Source of the DNA: Scatophagus argus
Lineage: Eukaryota; Chordata; Actinopteri; Scatophagidae
Length of the DNA stretch: 64,000 bases
NCBI RefSeq assembly: GCF_020382885.2
Contig: NC_058510.1
Span: 5,948,862 to 6,012,861 of the forward strand
Direction of reading: 5' to 3'
Shown in pieces: positions 48,401 through 61,200 of this stretch. The notes beneath the pieces are model-generated. The model saw only the letters and a list, made by a program, of their open reading frames with translations, ran no database searches and had not been told where the DNA came from. Each line of letters opens with the position of its first letter. Positions within the stretch are counted from its first letter, which is position 1. The position numbers and the translations under genes were made by a program.

Positions 48401-51236
48401 AAGTCACACTCAGGAGTCATTCTGAGTAATGCTGTGATCTGTGAAGACTTTCACACACAGAGGTGTGCTAACTAGCTACAATGCTGGTCTGAAGAATATC
48501 ATTAAAGATGTCCAATACATTTATATTTATATCTACTGTGTGACCGCATTACTCTCAAAAGTGAAACCACTCACTTCTCCTCCATTGACGAAATCCAAGA
48601 CGAAGTATAACTTGTCTGTGGTCTGGAAGGAATAATGAAGCCCGACCAGGAAAGGGTGTTTCACATTCTTCAGCAGCACATTGCGCTCTGCCATAATGTG
48701 TTTTTGCTGATTGGGAGGAGTGATTGAGAAGAATTATAAGTCGAATATCCATACATGAAACACAGGCAGAGTCGGGGTCATATTTGACAGCAATGTTACC
48801 TCTTTTCTGTTGAGAATAATCTTTTTCTGTAAGACCTTGATTGCGTAATACTTTCCATCATGTCTTCGCTTTGCAAGGAAAACCTGCATCACAAGAGTGA
48901 GAAAGCATGAAACCAGAGTAATTCCAGATCTAATTCTCACTTCCTACATGGAAAACACTTGCAGAACTAAAACTTCAAGAAAAAAATCCCCCAACACGGT
49001 TAAGTATAACAAAAACATATCAGTGAACATAATTCCAGTTGATTTGTAAAACATGCAGCTCACTTACCTTCCCAAAGCTTCCCTTTCCTATGACTTTTAA
49101 AAAGTCAAAGTCTGTTGGCTTGGCACTGAAATAGGAATTACAGCACATTCATTTCAATCATTTGAAAATGGATTGCATGTGATTACACAGCTCCAATAAT
49201 ATATTGGACTCATATAATATATGAATTGACTGATAGAGAGCTTTGTCACATGGTGCAACAACAGTCACCTGAAGCTCAACATCAGTGAACTCAATGAGCT
49301 TGTGGTGGAATACAGTAATGGCCACAGAAGTGTTTTGTTTTAAGATGCCACAGTGAAGATGACCTTTTAAAACATAAAAAGTGCCATGACTTCATCATCT
49401 TATCCTATTAGAGATTTGTGGGAAATGTTGTCATAATTACTGTGTGAATTCCTGAGTTATGGCTAAAAATGTGTTCTGTGAGGTGGCCTTTGACCACTGC
49501 AGTCTAATCTTTTAATTCTGGGGTTCAAGTGGACATTTAAGGCCAATTTGAGGAAATTCCCTTAAGGCAGTGTATGTATGTATGTATGCGTGGACGGATG
49601 TGTGAGATATTTTTAAAGAGCATTTGAGTTGTGAACATACTGTGGATTTCCAGAGGGTCCCAGGTTAATGTTTCTGGAGGTAGAGTTGTTCTGTTAAACA
49701 GCAGAGAAAACATTATCTAGGCTGGCCGTCAAGGTGTTACAACAGGCTAAAACTAACACACACTAAACACTGATTAACTGCCCATCAAAGAAGTACAAGA
49801 CCTTGGAACACAGAGCTGAATCAACAGCGTGGACATAACAGAAGCTGAGGTAAAGGACCTAACTACTCCACTGTATCTGGTAAACCCAACACACTGACTG
49901 AACGGCCAGAGAGGAGCAGTCAGCAGGAGAACAAAAATATAAATGACGAAGTCTAAGTGGGTTGATCAGTTACTTACTTTATCATCTTCATCCTCAGAGG
50001 CATCTGAAAGGTTCTGCATTTTGTCCATCTGTAGAAATGCCCTCACATCTGGACTGGAAAGGCAGACCAAAGCAGTTAAATAAAAAGGAATAAAGTAACG
50101 GCAGCAAGTAAAGCATGAGAAAGCACAACTTTGTCCGTCTTTTCTAATCCAGTTGGTACAAAGTGTAAAGTTTGGAGAAACAAAGTTGATCTCATTTGAC
50201 GGATCATTCAAAATATTCATCGTAATAAAGTCAGCCATGTAATATAATGACAATGCAAACACTTACTGGTTGCAAAGCTGCGGATGTGAGACGATGCGTT
50301 TGATGAACTCATGTAACCCTGCTCGTCTTTGCTTGATGAACTCTTTGGACAGATTCAAAACATTGTTTAAAAAAATGCAATCAAGAACCGAGATGAACAG
50401 CAAGGTTTGAACAAAAAAACGTGTTTATTTTCTGAACATCAGGTGCTGTCAGCCGAGTGTGATCACTAACCAGGCTCAAAATTGTCCCCAAATATCCTCT
50501 TGGCGGGAATTTTCAAGTTCTTAGATGGAAACTGTTTCCTTAACTGCATTAAAACATACGAGAAAAACAAAACAAATCATGTTGACGAGTAGGAAACATC
50601 TACAGTCACAAGTGTATTACTAATCTAAATGTCAAAATGAACAGCATATTACAGAAACTATTAAAACCAAGTAATTCAAATAGTTGTGCACAGAACTGAC
50701 TGGTTGCACAGGTCATCACATTAGGAAACAGCAGGTGGACTTAATAACAGTAATGACGACTCAGATTCATTAAATGTTCCAGTAAAGCAGGATCTCCTCT
50801 AAGTGGAATGCAGCAATCATTATTACACCTGTGAGCTGCCTGATACGACACATGAAAATATCTGCTGCGCAACCAGTCCATCAGCAATAGTTTAAGTATG
50901 GCACATCGTAAAACACTTACAGTGTTGTAGAGTTTATCAAACTCTGCATAACGCCTGAAGACAAACCATTCCTGTCGCCCGACATTGACCATCACTTTGT
51001 AAACCTGAAAAAAGGCAATGAGTTCTATCAAATGCTTGTAGGTCAGTTTGACAGCAAAACACATTAACAGACACAAAAGAAACACTGAAATGACGTTTGT
51101 GTAATTATTTCTTCTCAAAAACGCAACTTGAACAACGGACAGAACTTTTTGCACGCACTGTGTAACGCTTTTTCTTGTCCCTCTGCTCGTTGTGGCAGGG
51201 TATGCTGACGTTGGGGAGACTGGGCTGCTCCTCCAT
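45413..51236 (-). CDS. SGK3: SGK3 (CISK), PX-domain serine/threonine kinase
   Basis: SGK3 is an AGC-family kinase brought to endosomes by a PI3P-binding PX domain. Coding exons in order: 51236-51159, 51004-50921, 50543-50471, 50342-50267, 50053-49978, 49673-49641, 49125-49068, 48883-48800, 48706-48575, 48113-48001, 47693-47657, 47279-47193, 46894-46799, 46605-46450, 46236-46147 and 45583-45413 (stop TGA). Start [40 protein letters not shown] and [13 protein letters not shown]. Kinase: glycine loop [19 protein letters not shown] (ATP Lys), [17 protein letters not shown], activation loop [10 protein letters not shown] (PDK1 Thr) and [19 protein letters not shown]. Hydrophobic motif [12 protein letters not shown]. 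Two oddities: the 48001 exon is followed by a GC donor, and phase between 49978 and 49673 demands a micro-exon of length 2 mod 3 that I could not identify firmly (candidate 49815-49802). Expected length about 490 aa. Confidence 0.95.
49250..49600. repeat. Fragments of fish interspersed repeats in SGK3 intron
   Basis: The stretch near 49,258-49,310 (CACCTGAAGCTCAACATCAG then GAGCTTGTGGTGGAATAC) resembles a reverse-transcriptase C-terminal coding remnant. The stretch 49,480-49,570 (TTTGACCACTGCAGTCTAAT ... CAAGTGGACATTTAAGGCCA) resembles a widespread fish short repeat. Both are degraded. Recognition is from memory of common fish repeats and needs a library search. Confidence 0.4.
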
Positions 51237-52304
51237 CTTAGAAGCTGTCGGCAGTCAAAAGCGCAAGGCCGCAAGGTAACGTGTGGTCCTCAGGATATGA
51301 CTTCAAGTATACAACTGGCCCATCCCCACCCTGGGTCACTGTGGCAGAGGAGAAAAGAGAACAGACCTCTCTGTTATTCAGGAAGTGAAACTGGTCTTCT
51401 TCTGCAGTGCTTGTGTTGTCTATGCCTGATACGAGAAACGTCCATCACAAAGCACAACTTTGTAAGCAGGTTTTATTTATTAATTTCAGTCTTCGGGGCT
51501 GTTTTGTAAGGTATTTAACTGCTGTTTGTGTTGTAACATAGCCCTGTTGATCCTAACAATCCTTTAGCTATTACATTAGCTCATCCATCAATATATCCCT
51601 CGATTTTTTTTTTCCCTAATTATGTAGTAAATCACAGGGGGCTGCGTTCCTCAAGCTGTGTACAAAAGATCACTTGGCCACTAGCTGCTTGCCTATTCAA
51701 GGTTATATTCACACAAACAGAAATAACTCGCTCACACACTCAGAGGGTTTCTTTAACAACCATTTCCCAGGGCACTTGACTGAGACCAGTTTAATATAAG
51801 AGTCATTTAGCATGTAGCAACTGACTGTTTGGAATTTTAATGTGTATGGTTTTAAACACGGTTTTCACTCTGCCATGAACAACACAATATTGCTTTGGGA
51901 TGCAAATGCGCAGATTTAAAGCTGGTGCTTAGGCAAAAAAAAAAAGGCAGCAAAAAAACAGAAGTTACTATGTTTAAAATCACTGCTGGTTAAAACCTCA
52001 TCCAAGAGGAAGATTGTAGCGTGCACAGGCAGCAACAGGAGGGTCAGTGAGCTGCAACATGACAGCAGGCGAGCTTTCCCACCCCGAGCAGCCAGTTAAC
52101 TCACTCCTCCCTCTGAGCAATGAATATCCCCCTCCACCCTTTCATCTCACGCCTCACAGATAAATATCACCAGAGCACATACTGGTCAATGATAACTGTC
52201 TCTTGCTACTAACGGTGCTATCAGTCTTCCTCACATGAGAATTACAAGTCTTTATCTGTGCAGCCTCATTCACATGCAATCATCTCACATACACCCACCG
52301 CGAC

Positions 52305-52336
52305 ATGTGAACACACACACGCACACACACACACAC
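52305..52336. repeat. (AC)n microsatellite
   Basis: Interrupted AC run in SGK3 intron 1. Confidence 0.85.
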
Positions 52337-55195
52337 GCTGGGTTTGTGACATTCTCCCTTGTTCTGGTCAGTAGAAAGGTATTTTTAAATAACCTTCCAG
52401 GGGTCTTTGAAGCTGAAGTTACACAATAGGTTAAGAGTAAGACCCCTGGAGTTGTTCTTCCCAATCGTTTAAAGATGGAAATAAAGCTCCGCGCTGAAGC
52501 GTAGTAGCTCTACGACTGTAGCTACAAAAGGTCAAGACCTCAGTTCTCTGAAGGTGAACAAAGCAGGGCAAAGTGCATTATTACTGCACAAAGTCTAATA
52601 AGTGCATTAAAATCAGTTGTGATAGATGTGATCTCCTGTATTCAACTGATCCAAGGGCAAACTAAAACACTGTTGATTTGACTGAATCACCAAAGAGGCA
52701 CGTCCTTCACCATGAGTGATGCAACATCTATTTATTTCACCACAAAGCTCTTTGTCTGCTGGCCTGACTCGTCCATTGTTTTAAGTTAGTGACATCAACT
52801 CAGTTTATTCAGTAGTTTTTGTTTTTCTAACAACAACCGTTGCTGCTCTTATTGTTGTTTGCTCACAACACACGGAAAACCTGCTTTGAGTCAACTTTCT
52901 CCGTCTGTGTATTTATCTTGAACGCATCCTGAAGGGATATCTCATTCTGCTCACGTTGGGGGTGAGGGGAGAGCAAAAGAGCAACCCTCCTTAAAATGCA
53001 TGTGTGCATTCGGAGGGACATTCATGCCCTCTTCATCACTCGTCTCTTTTTTCTCTCTTAAGTGTCTTTGTTTGTATTTGCATGTTCACTCACAGTTATT
53101 AAGGCAAAGCACAAAGACACCAATAGCACTGATATTATCCCCTATCACAACTGTCTTTGCTTTTATTCTGAAACATTTAACAATAAAACTACATGTGCAA
53201 CTAACTTATTTTTATTGGAATAGTCTGCTGAGTATTTTTCCAATTAATTGATAGCCCGAGAAATTTAAAATTCCTTGTTTTGTCCAACCAAAATCCTTTT
53301 ATTTGAGAAGCTTAAAGAAGAGAATTTTTGGATGTAGTGTTTGAAAAAAAAACATTATATTACTAAAAATAGTTGCTGATAAATCTTCTGTCAGTACACT
53401 AATAGGTAAAGGAGTGGTTTCAGCTCTTGTTATATCTGGATGTTAAAAACATTACCAATGTCGGAAATCGACACCAGCTACATGCAGATAACAAACGAGT
53501 TTGTCTCCTCTACCAGTCACTCCAGTGGGAAACGGATCTTTTTGTGTTTTTAAAACCTGGCTATTAAAGAAAGAGAGCGGGTGAAACGTGTGCAGCTGTG
53601 GCTGGTACACACAAAAATGGCTGCCTATTTCCCTGAGCTCCCTCACATCTGTGTATGCTTTCATGGTTAACTGACACTGTATGTCACCGGGGAGGACTCG
53701 CTTTTTAACATTCCAGAAATACTTTAGTTCAAAGAAAGCACAAGTTATGGTCGTACAGACCATACACCATAGGCTGACACTACTACTTCTTCATATGGAA
53801 TGTTGCACTTAACCACACCCACTAACCTACACAGTCTAGTTCAATACAAAGACTGAAAACAAAGCGTAAGCTAATATTTATCACGTTTCCTTGCTGCGAT
53901 TTAAGGCCGGTGTGCACCACAATCACAACGCCACAGCATGAATTAACTTGTGCTGACAGGCGCAAACACGCTGAAATACTACAGGAGATCAAAAATAGCA
54001 TTCTTCCTGCTTAGTTCAAACACACATCCTTGCCTGTGGATATCCTAGGAGGATGTTGAACATTTTTTCTCTCTGTGTGTGGCTGTGCATTATGCGTGAC
54101 AAGCAATTTTAGCGAGACAACAAGGCAGAAGTCAGCCTACATTGGCAAATCAGATGTGAAAGCTCGACCAGGCATGCATCCACCGATAAACACAGAAACG
54201 TAGACCAATGCGAGCTGGAATGGCTACTGGGGAAAGCTAAACTAGACAATGTATTCCAGAAGAGCAGTTATAGCTCAGAGGTATTTCATTATATGTAACG
54301 CAACAAAACCAGATTTCTGATTGAGGAAGTGCAGCTGGAGAAGTGTGAGGGGCATGAACTCAGGAAACCCTGTTAAGTGCAACTGAACTCAGCATCTGGA
54401 CAAATTCCTAACCTAACCTGAATGTACAGACAGCTCACAGGCATACACTGTCTGCACACTGTGGGGCTTACTTCCTTTTAGAAACGGGTCTGAATCAGCT
54501 TCGGCGCTGACGAAATGACAAAATTAGATCACAGAATGTTACTCGAGCTGGACAAGCATAACAAAAACTTCTTGGTTGGTGTCTTTAAAACACGAACACC
54601 ACAGTTCTCCCAGGTGTAGAGCTCTCAAATAGTGGTTTATATATACACCAATTAGGTCCATCTTCCATAACGTGGATACAAAACATGTTCTCAATAGCCA
54701 CCTGATACATCAAGGCTGCGAAAATGAGCAGATTTCCTCATAAAGAAGGATTATGAAGAGATGGATTAGTAAGAAAAGAATCCTTCTTTTCACTACAAAG
54801 TATCCCAGCTTGTTGACAACTGGATTTTGTGTCATTTATATATCATAAAACTTAGAAATGATTGTGTGCCACTGTCCATACACGGCTGGACAAACAGCCG
54901 ATTCATTTTGACAGCCTGTCTGAGGTCTGACACATAATTTCTACACTCAGAAAACAGCTACACGGTGGTGGACAACATGTCCCCAGAACAAGACATTGCA
55001 AAGGCCTCACCTGTTTCTGTTTAATTTTGGCTGAGCTGTTTGGTGAGCTCACAGTGGTTTTCACCTGAGGCTGTGTGTGTATTTAACACCGGTACAACAT
55101 TCAAATCTCAGCACAGGTCACGTGTGTTACAGGAAAAAAAGGCACAACTTGGTGAGTCTGAACAGGGAAAATGAACCCGAGGAGGGAGGAGTTGA

Positions 55196-55219
55196 ACACA
55201 CACACACACACACACACAC
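55196..55219. repeat. (AC)n microsatellite
   Basis: About 12 AC units in SGK3 intron 1. Confidence 0.9.
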
Positions 55220-55557
55220 GCACAATAAAATACGGACAAGCACAAACGCGAAGTGTAAGAGTTGACTTACTATGAAGATTATGCGTGTGATTCAGCCTTT
55301 AAACAATACAGCAAACATTCAATTCAAAACCGAACACAAACTAAGATCCTCAGCCGAGGAAGATAACTTTGTTTGTGCCATTTGTTTGTTTGAGCTCCTA
55401 TTTAGTTACTTCAAACAGAAAAAAAAAAGATTGGCGTTAGTTATGTAATAGCTAACAGTTGCTAGTATTACCAATAAAACAACGTTTTGTTACCTACTGT
55501 GAAAACGTTACAAGAGTTACGTTGGCTAGGCAGACGTCAAACATGGACATCACGTAC

Positions 55558-55830
55558 CTTACAGTATTTTGACGTCGGTGTTCATTTATTTCCGTTGGTC
55601 CAGTCGGGGAATGTGTCGCTCTTTTACATTTACACTGTCCTTACAGCTAACATCTTTCCAGGTGTGAGTCGGACAAAAGCCCTCCAAACCCCCCGAAGCT
55701 TACGAGACTGTTTTCTTGCTGCCCACGAGCGTGTGAAGTGAGAGAAGCAGGAAACATCAGTCTTTCCTGGCCGTAGAAAGTTCCAATGAAATTTGTCACG
55801 GGACCACACAACTGCAACCACTAACAGACT
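55558..55830 (-). promoter_or_regulatory. SGK3: SGK3 untranslated first exon and promoter (proposed)
   Basis: On the minus strand a strong donor (ACTGTAAG/gtacgt) ends at 55558. The sequence upstream to about 55,850 is richer in GC and CpG than its surroundings. The next acceptor before the coding start is near 51,243 (cgacag, minus strand). The transcription start is not defined. Confidence 0.4.
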
Positions 55831-57640
55831 AAACGGAATACACCAGCGTATTTCCGGTCCTGCCTTTCAAAATATAACTAGAGCAAAACACCAGAAGTAG
55901 CCGAGCGGTGGAGCGTTGCTAGAACATTTTCGCAAGTACTAGAGTACAGTAGAGTTTGTGGTGCTTTTATTTTACTTGAGTATTTCTATTTCATGCTACA
56001 TTATTTTATACTCTGCTACATTTGAGAGAAAAACAAACTCTACATGTTGCTACTAAACCTAGAGCAGCTATAGAAATATTGCAAATTAAGATTGCTTTAT
56101 TTCTACTTTTACTTACATTTAATATATGTGAGTACATATTTCACTAATGATGAGTGGCCCATTTGGATTTCATTATCAGCAGACACAGCGTTCATTCACA
56201 AGACCAGACCACACGATTAAGTAATACTGTAGAACCTGTTTAAATCCCTTACTTACATTACCTTGAGAATATACTGTAATTTAGTGGTGAAGACAAAAAA
56301 AATAGAAACACAAATGTGTCATTAATCAAATTAGCAAAACCACAGGCATCAAACACCTGAGCTTTTAGGGCGCCTTAGGCTCTGGGGCCTTGGGGCATTT
56401 GTACAGAATTATTGGAAGATTGTTACCTACACCAACAACACAACTGATGTCTTGACAAACTGAATTAGTTTAGTTTTGTATATTCGTGTTGAAATATTTT
56501 AAGATGTTTTTGTGATTACCCTTAATGTGACCATTATTTATTTTGGATTGACAGAATTTGTGCTTTTAGTTTGAGGCGCACAGTAACTGATTTCCGGTCT
56601 TGTGGTGGTATGAATAACGCATATACTTTAACACTCAGAAATGACAACATTGAGACTTCAAACAGTTAAACAGTGTCACCTACAGGTAGAAAGGCCGGAG
56701 ATTTCTATTACGAAAATCACCCACGTCTTGTTTTTATAATAATATAAATGACTAGACTAAGAATTGGGAATAATCAATAATATAATATTATAGTTATGGC
56801 GACGCCAAAATTATGATAATTATGTAAGTATACAATTTTAAGCATTGTGTACAAATGACAAGTATGATATATCTAAATTAAATATATGAGACACTTAGTT
56901 TGATTGACAAAAAGCAACAAATGTGACTTGAACTTCGTGAAGTCTATAATCGTCTAGTATTATGTGTTGTCAAAATCCATAAAGACGCATTGCACCACTT
57001 ATGCCATAAAAAAAGACTATGACCCGAGTAACCTACCTGCCTGGAGCTGCTGGTGCGCAGACGAATAATAACCAGAGACATTGTGATGAATTAAAATGAA
57101 CAGTACAAATTTAGAAATGTCAAGATGAGACAGTATGTGAACAAAATGTTGTCTTTTTGTCTTTACTGTGTGTGAATTAGACCAATAAACAGAGCACAAT
57201 GTTTTGTCCACAAGGTGTCAGCAAAGCACAATTTAAAAAAGCTGCAGAATTTTTCTGTGGGTATGTGGCAAACTCTAACGAGGCACCACAAGGAAGTGAG
57301 GTCAGTTCAAAGGCATTGAAGCAACATCAAGCAGCAACATAAGATGACAGTGCACAATAAACTCCAACACATGTGCACCCTGTGGTATAAAAAATAAGCT
57401 AGACTCGATGCTCAGTAGGGGTATTTGGCTCTATGAATGCGTGTTGTTAACTATTAAAACAACATAACAGTTTAGCACTATAAAGGACAAAACAGGAGAT
57501 TTGATAAATTGCGCTTCCAGTTCAGATGTGGGGTTGGGAACCTCCTAAAAGTCTTCAAGGAACCTCAGACGTCTGCAGAGCCTACTTTGAGTCACCACCG
57601 TCTTAGAGAAAAGATCCATTCTCCTGCTCAAGGTGACAGT
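55831..57640. other. SGK3-MYBL1 intergenic region; VCPIP1 not found
   Basis: AT-rich, with no splice-bounded reading frames on either strand. In tetrapods VCPIP1, whose coding sequence is largely one long exon, would be expected here. A large uninterrupted ORF would be obvious, and the longest ORF here is about 64 codons. Confidence 0.7.
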
Positions 57641-58236
57641 ACAGTCTTCTAACTTAACGCCCGCCTACTCGAAATTTGAACCAATGAAAGTAAGTCGATT
57701 ACCAATTCTAGCCAATCACATGCGAGCCTCTCCTCGTTTTTGCCCTATCAGTTTCGAGTACAGTCTCCTCCTTTCACAGTCCCATTTCTGACCAATCGGG
57801 AGCGAGGCCGCCTGCGCAGAGGGCTGGGCGCGAGAATCGGCGGGATGGACAAAAATCATAACGCCAAATGCACGTAATATGCAAGTAAGATCGAGCAGCC
57901 CGCACGGTGACTAATGAAAGTAACGTGTTAGTGTCCTCTGTTTAATAAGGAGGAGTAACAGAACAGGGCAGAATAGGACGTAGTGGCGCCAATCATCGGA
58001 GAGATGTTTTCTACAGTGAATGAAGCTTTTACAGAGAGAGCATAATGTTATGGACTGTACATTAAGTTATCTCACGGGCTAGGCGACCAGCGCTAGCTAG
58101 ATGCTGCGGTGTCCCAGAAGAAACGAGTGATGACTGACAGCGATTTCTATGGATAAACAGCATTTAATGTGGGATTTTATAAAGCTGCCAAACACAGGTT
58201 CGTCTTTGAAAAGGTTCAATAATCCGGCCGACGGTC
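57641..58236 (+). promoter_or_regulatory. MYBL1 promoter region with several CCAAT boxes
   Basis: CCAAT occurs at about 57,681 (gaaCCAATgaaa), 57,713 (agCCAATcaca) and 57,793 (gaCCAATcggg), followed by the GC-rich CTGGGCGCGAGAATCGGCGGG near 57,824. Regularly spaced CCAAT boxes upstream of a GC-rich start suggest NF-Y control and a TATA-less, dispersed start about 150-400 bases before the ATG. Confidence 0.55.
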
Positions 58237-61200
58237 ATGGACAACGTGAAACCACGCAGGTAGGTGTCAAATAATAATAATACTGCGTTGTTTCATTCTC
58301 CAGCTTTCTGTTCATCGCAGTCCCTGCTGCTTCAATGCACCTCTATTAAAAATAACAAGATGGGTTTTGCTCTCAGTGTTGGTATTCACGTTGCATTAAG
58401 TTTCATCTTTGACAGCGTAACGTACACTGCACGTGCACCTGCGCAGTCATACTGTCACGAGCTCGAGTTTGATAAATGATAAAAAAGAAATTACAGCATT
58501 AATATGTTAGAAACATTGGTCACAGTGGTTTACAGACTTTTCTGGGAAAACACAGTGCAGACTGCAGAGTATTTTTGCATGAGAGGCGCGTAGCCCATTG
58601 TGAAACAGCACCGGGAACACGTTAAACTGAAAGTGACAAGTCAGTCCGATTAGTTGCAATAAATGAAACCTTTTCATTGGTCAGATTCTGTTTTCCTTGA
58701 ATAAAAAGACCTAACAAAAATCACAAATAAAACGCTACGCCAGATAAAATGTTTTCTGTGATTTTACAATATATATTTTTCTGTTATTTGGTCTCCTTGG
58801 AACATTGTGTTTCTAGTGAATGGGATGGGGAAAAGTACCTAAGAGTTTCCAAAGCCCTCCTTTGTTTTTCTTAAACCTTAGCCTCAAAAGTACCTGAGAG
58901 AACAGACAGGTTTGTGGCTTTGTGGTCAGACCTGATAAGTTCTTCTGACCGGTTAAATTGTGGGGACCAAGTTAGCAGCATGATTATCATTAGCATTCAG
59001 TAACAGCCAGGTGCACCGTAATAAGGATATTTGCTATCAAGTGTGGTCTAGAAGTGTTATATAACACATGATCAGGGCTGAAAAGATAAATAATTGATTA
59101 ATTAATCAACATAATAGAAACCACCAACAATGCTGATAATTAATCATGCTTGTACTACTTTTTTACCTCAAACAAACATTGATCTTTGGGTTTCTGGGTG
59201 GACAAAATCAGATATTTGAAGATGTGACGGTGAGAGGTTGTGGTTGGTACTTTTCACTATTTTCTGACGCTATATTTCTTACTAAATCAAACATTTTATT
59301 GGAGTAAAATACAGAGATTTCTTTTATCCTCAAGAGTTTGCTCTGGGGAACTTTTTTTGTGCACTGGCATCAGCTGGTGTGTGTGTGTGTGTGTGTGTGT
59401 TGGGGGGTATGCAGCAAAGGTCCTGTGCTAGAATCAAACCAGGGCTGCTGTAAGGACTCAGTCTTAATATATGGTACACATGCCACCAGGTGAACCACTG
59501 GGAATCCTGTATTTTGCAATATCCTGTTAACTCTTTATTACTGAAAAAGTATTACTAATGCAGTAAATTCTAACAGTGAATGTCTGGTACATTAGTGTTT
59601 AACTGATACTACGTTTGTTCGTTTTACAACTTCTGAAGTCACAGTCCTGTTGTTCCAAAGTGAATATGCTGGTAAATAATGTGTTAAACAACATGAAAAG
59701 AGATTATGTAAGTCTGCCTGTTTTTTTGAAATTTTTTGAACGACCAAACCGTTAGGGCTTTGCCATTCCACTGACCACACCCCAGTGCAGCGCCTCCTCC
59801 ATCTCAATTGCACACACACACTCACACACCTCTGGAGGTGAAAGAGCCTGTTGATGTGGGAATCGCCCCTTTCCTCCAGCCTCCCTCACTCCCCTCCTTT
59901 CTGTTCACTCATAGGTCCACACTCACTTCCCCACTTCTCTTTGCTCTGGTGAGAGAATCAGGCCACACCAAAATTCAATTGCCGTGTCCAAGTTTCCACG
60001 TTGAAGAGGACTTTTCATACACAGTCTGATACAAGACAAGACTAGAGGAAAGCACTGTATTCCCCTCTTGTGTATGTTTAAGCGTATGCATGCGAGATCG
60101 TAAAGGTCTGCTGTGCAGAGACAGCTCTTAGAAACGGATAACTTCATTTCTTTTCCGTTAATTAAACTCCCCTTCACTACCATAAAGAAAGCGTTGTCCA
60201 GCAGGCAGAAAGTTTTATGGGAACACAGAAGTACAATGCTATGTGCCAGCGTCTTGTGTTGGTAGAGGAATTTTCTGTTCTTGTATGCAGTATGAATGCA
60301 AGTTGCATCTTCCTTTTTATTTTGACAGGGTTTGTTGAGACTGGTGGTCCTCTAAACATCTAAAGTGAGGTTCTGTTGTACTCTTGTGTTCTATGTCATA
60401 TTGAGACCCACCAGTCTGACAAACCTCTTCAGTGCATCATTACCCATTCTTTATTGTTTATTTTAATCACTGCTGCAGTATAGTTTTAGAGCTTCTTCTA
60501 CACTTCCTGTTATAGTATGGTACATCCTGTTCAAAATGACAGACTAATTTGAAAAATCTGTATAAAGCTGTCCGTGTAATAGTTAAGCTTCTTGTGCCTG
60601 TAGCAATATCCATGCAATGCCATATTCATATCACCATTTCTGCTTACAGTCATTGACCTTATAAAAAAACATGTTTGACTGTATTTTAGCTTCGTCACTA
60701 AATCTGATTTTCTTTTACGCTCTGTCCACATTTGCCCTGTGCACTTTTAGCAATGATGAGGACGAAGAGTTACACTCCACAGACCCAGAGAGTAAAGAGA
60801 AAAGCAAAGATAAAAAGACCCTGTTCAAACTGAAGTGGTCTCGAGATGAGGTAAGTTCATCAGAGGCGCAAATGAGGTCTAGACCGAACATGGTTTTGTG
60901 AAATATTTGAGTCAGTGAGTGAAATGTGGATTTTGTACTGCATGGCATTTGTATTTTATCTTCTTGAAAATAACACAATGGTCAAGTGTAGTTCCCCACG
61001 CATCGTAGGGGAACCTTAATGCTAATGACTGTTGTTTTGCCATTTCTTCTCTCGTCTCAGGATGAAAAGCTGAAAAAACTTGTAGAGGAGCATGGAACTG
61101 ACTCCTGGAAATTAATAGCTAACTTTTTTCCAGTAAGTATACAATGTAATATGTCAGCATTGTATAATAAGTATTAAGAGATAGTTGACGGTTAATGATC

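Larger units (their letters stand above)
51237..55557 (-). other. SGK3 first intron(s), no gene recognised
   Basis: About 4.3 kb separates the first coding exon from the proposed untranslated first exon. It holds (AC)n runs at 52,305-52,336 and 55,196-55,219 and A-rich patches. ORFs such as 53452-53763 minus have no splice or homology support. Confidence 0.6.

Noticed and set aside
55831-57640. Search for VCPIP1 between SGK3 and MYBL1
   Set aside because: No long ORF or deubiquitinase-like sequence; the interval is AT-rich and non-coding.
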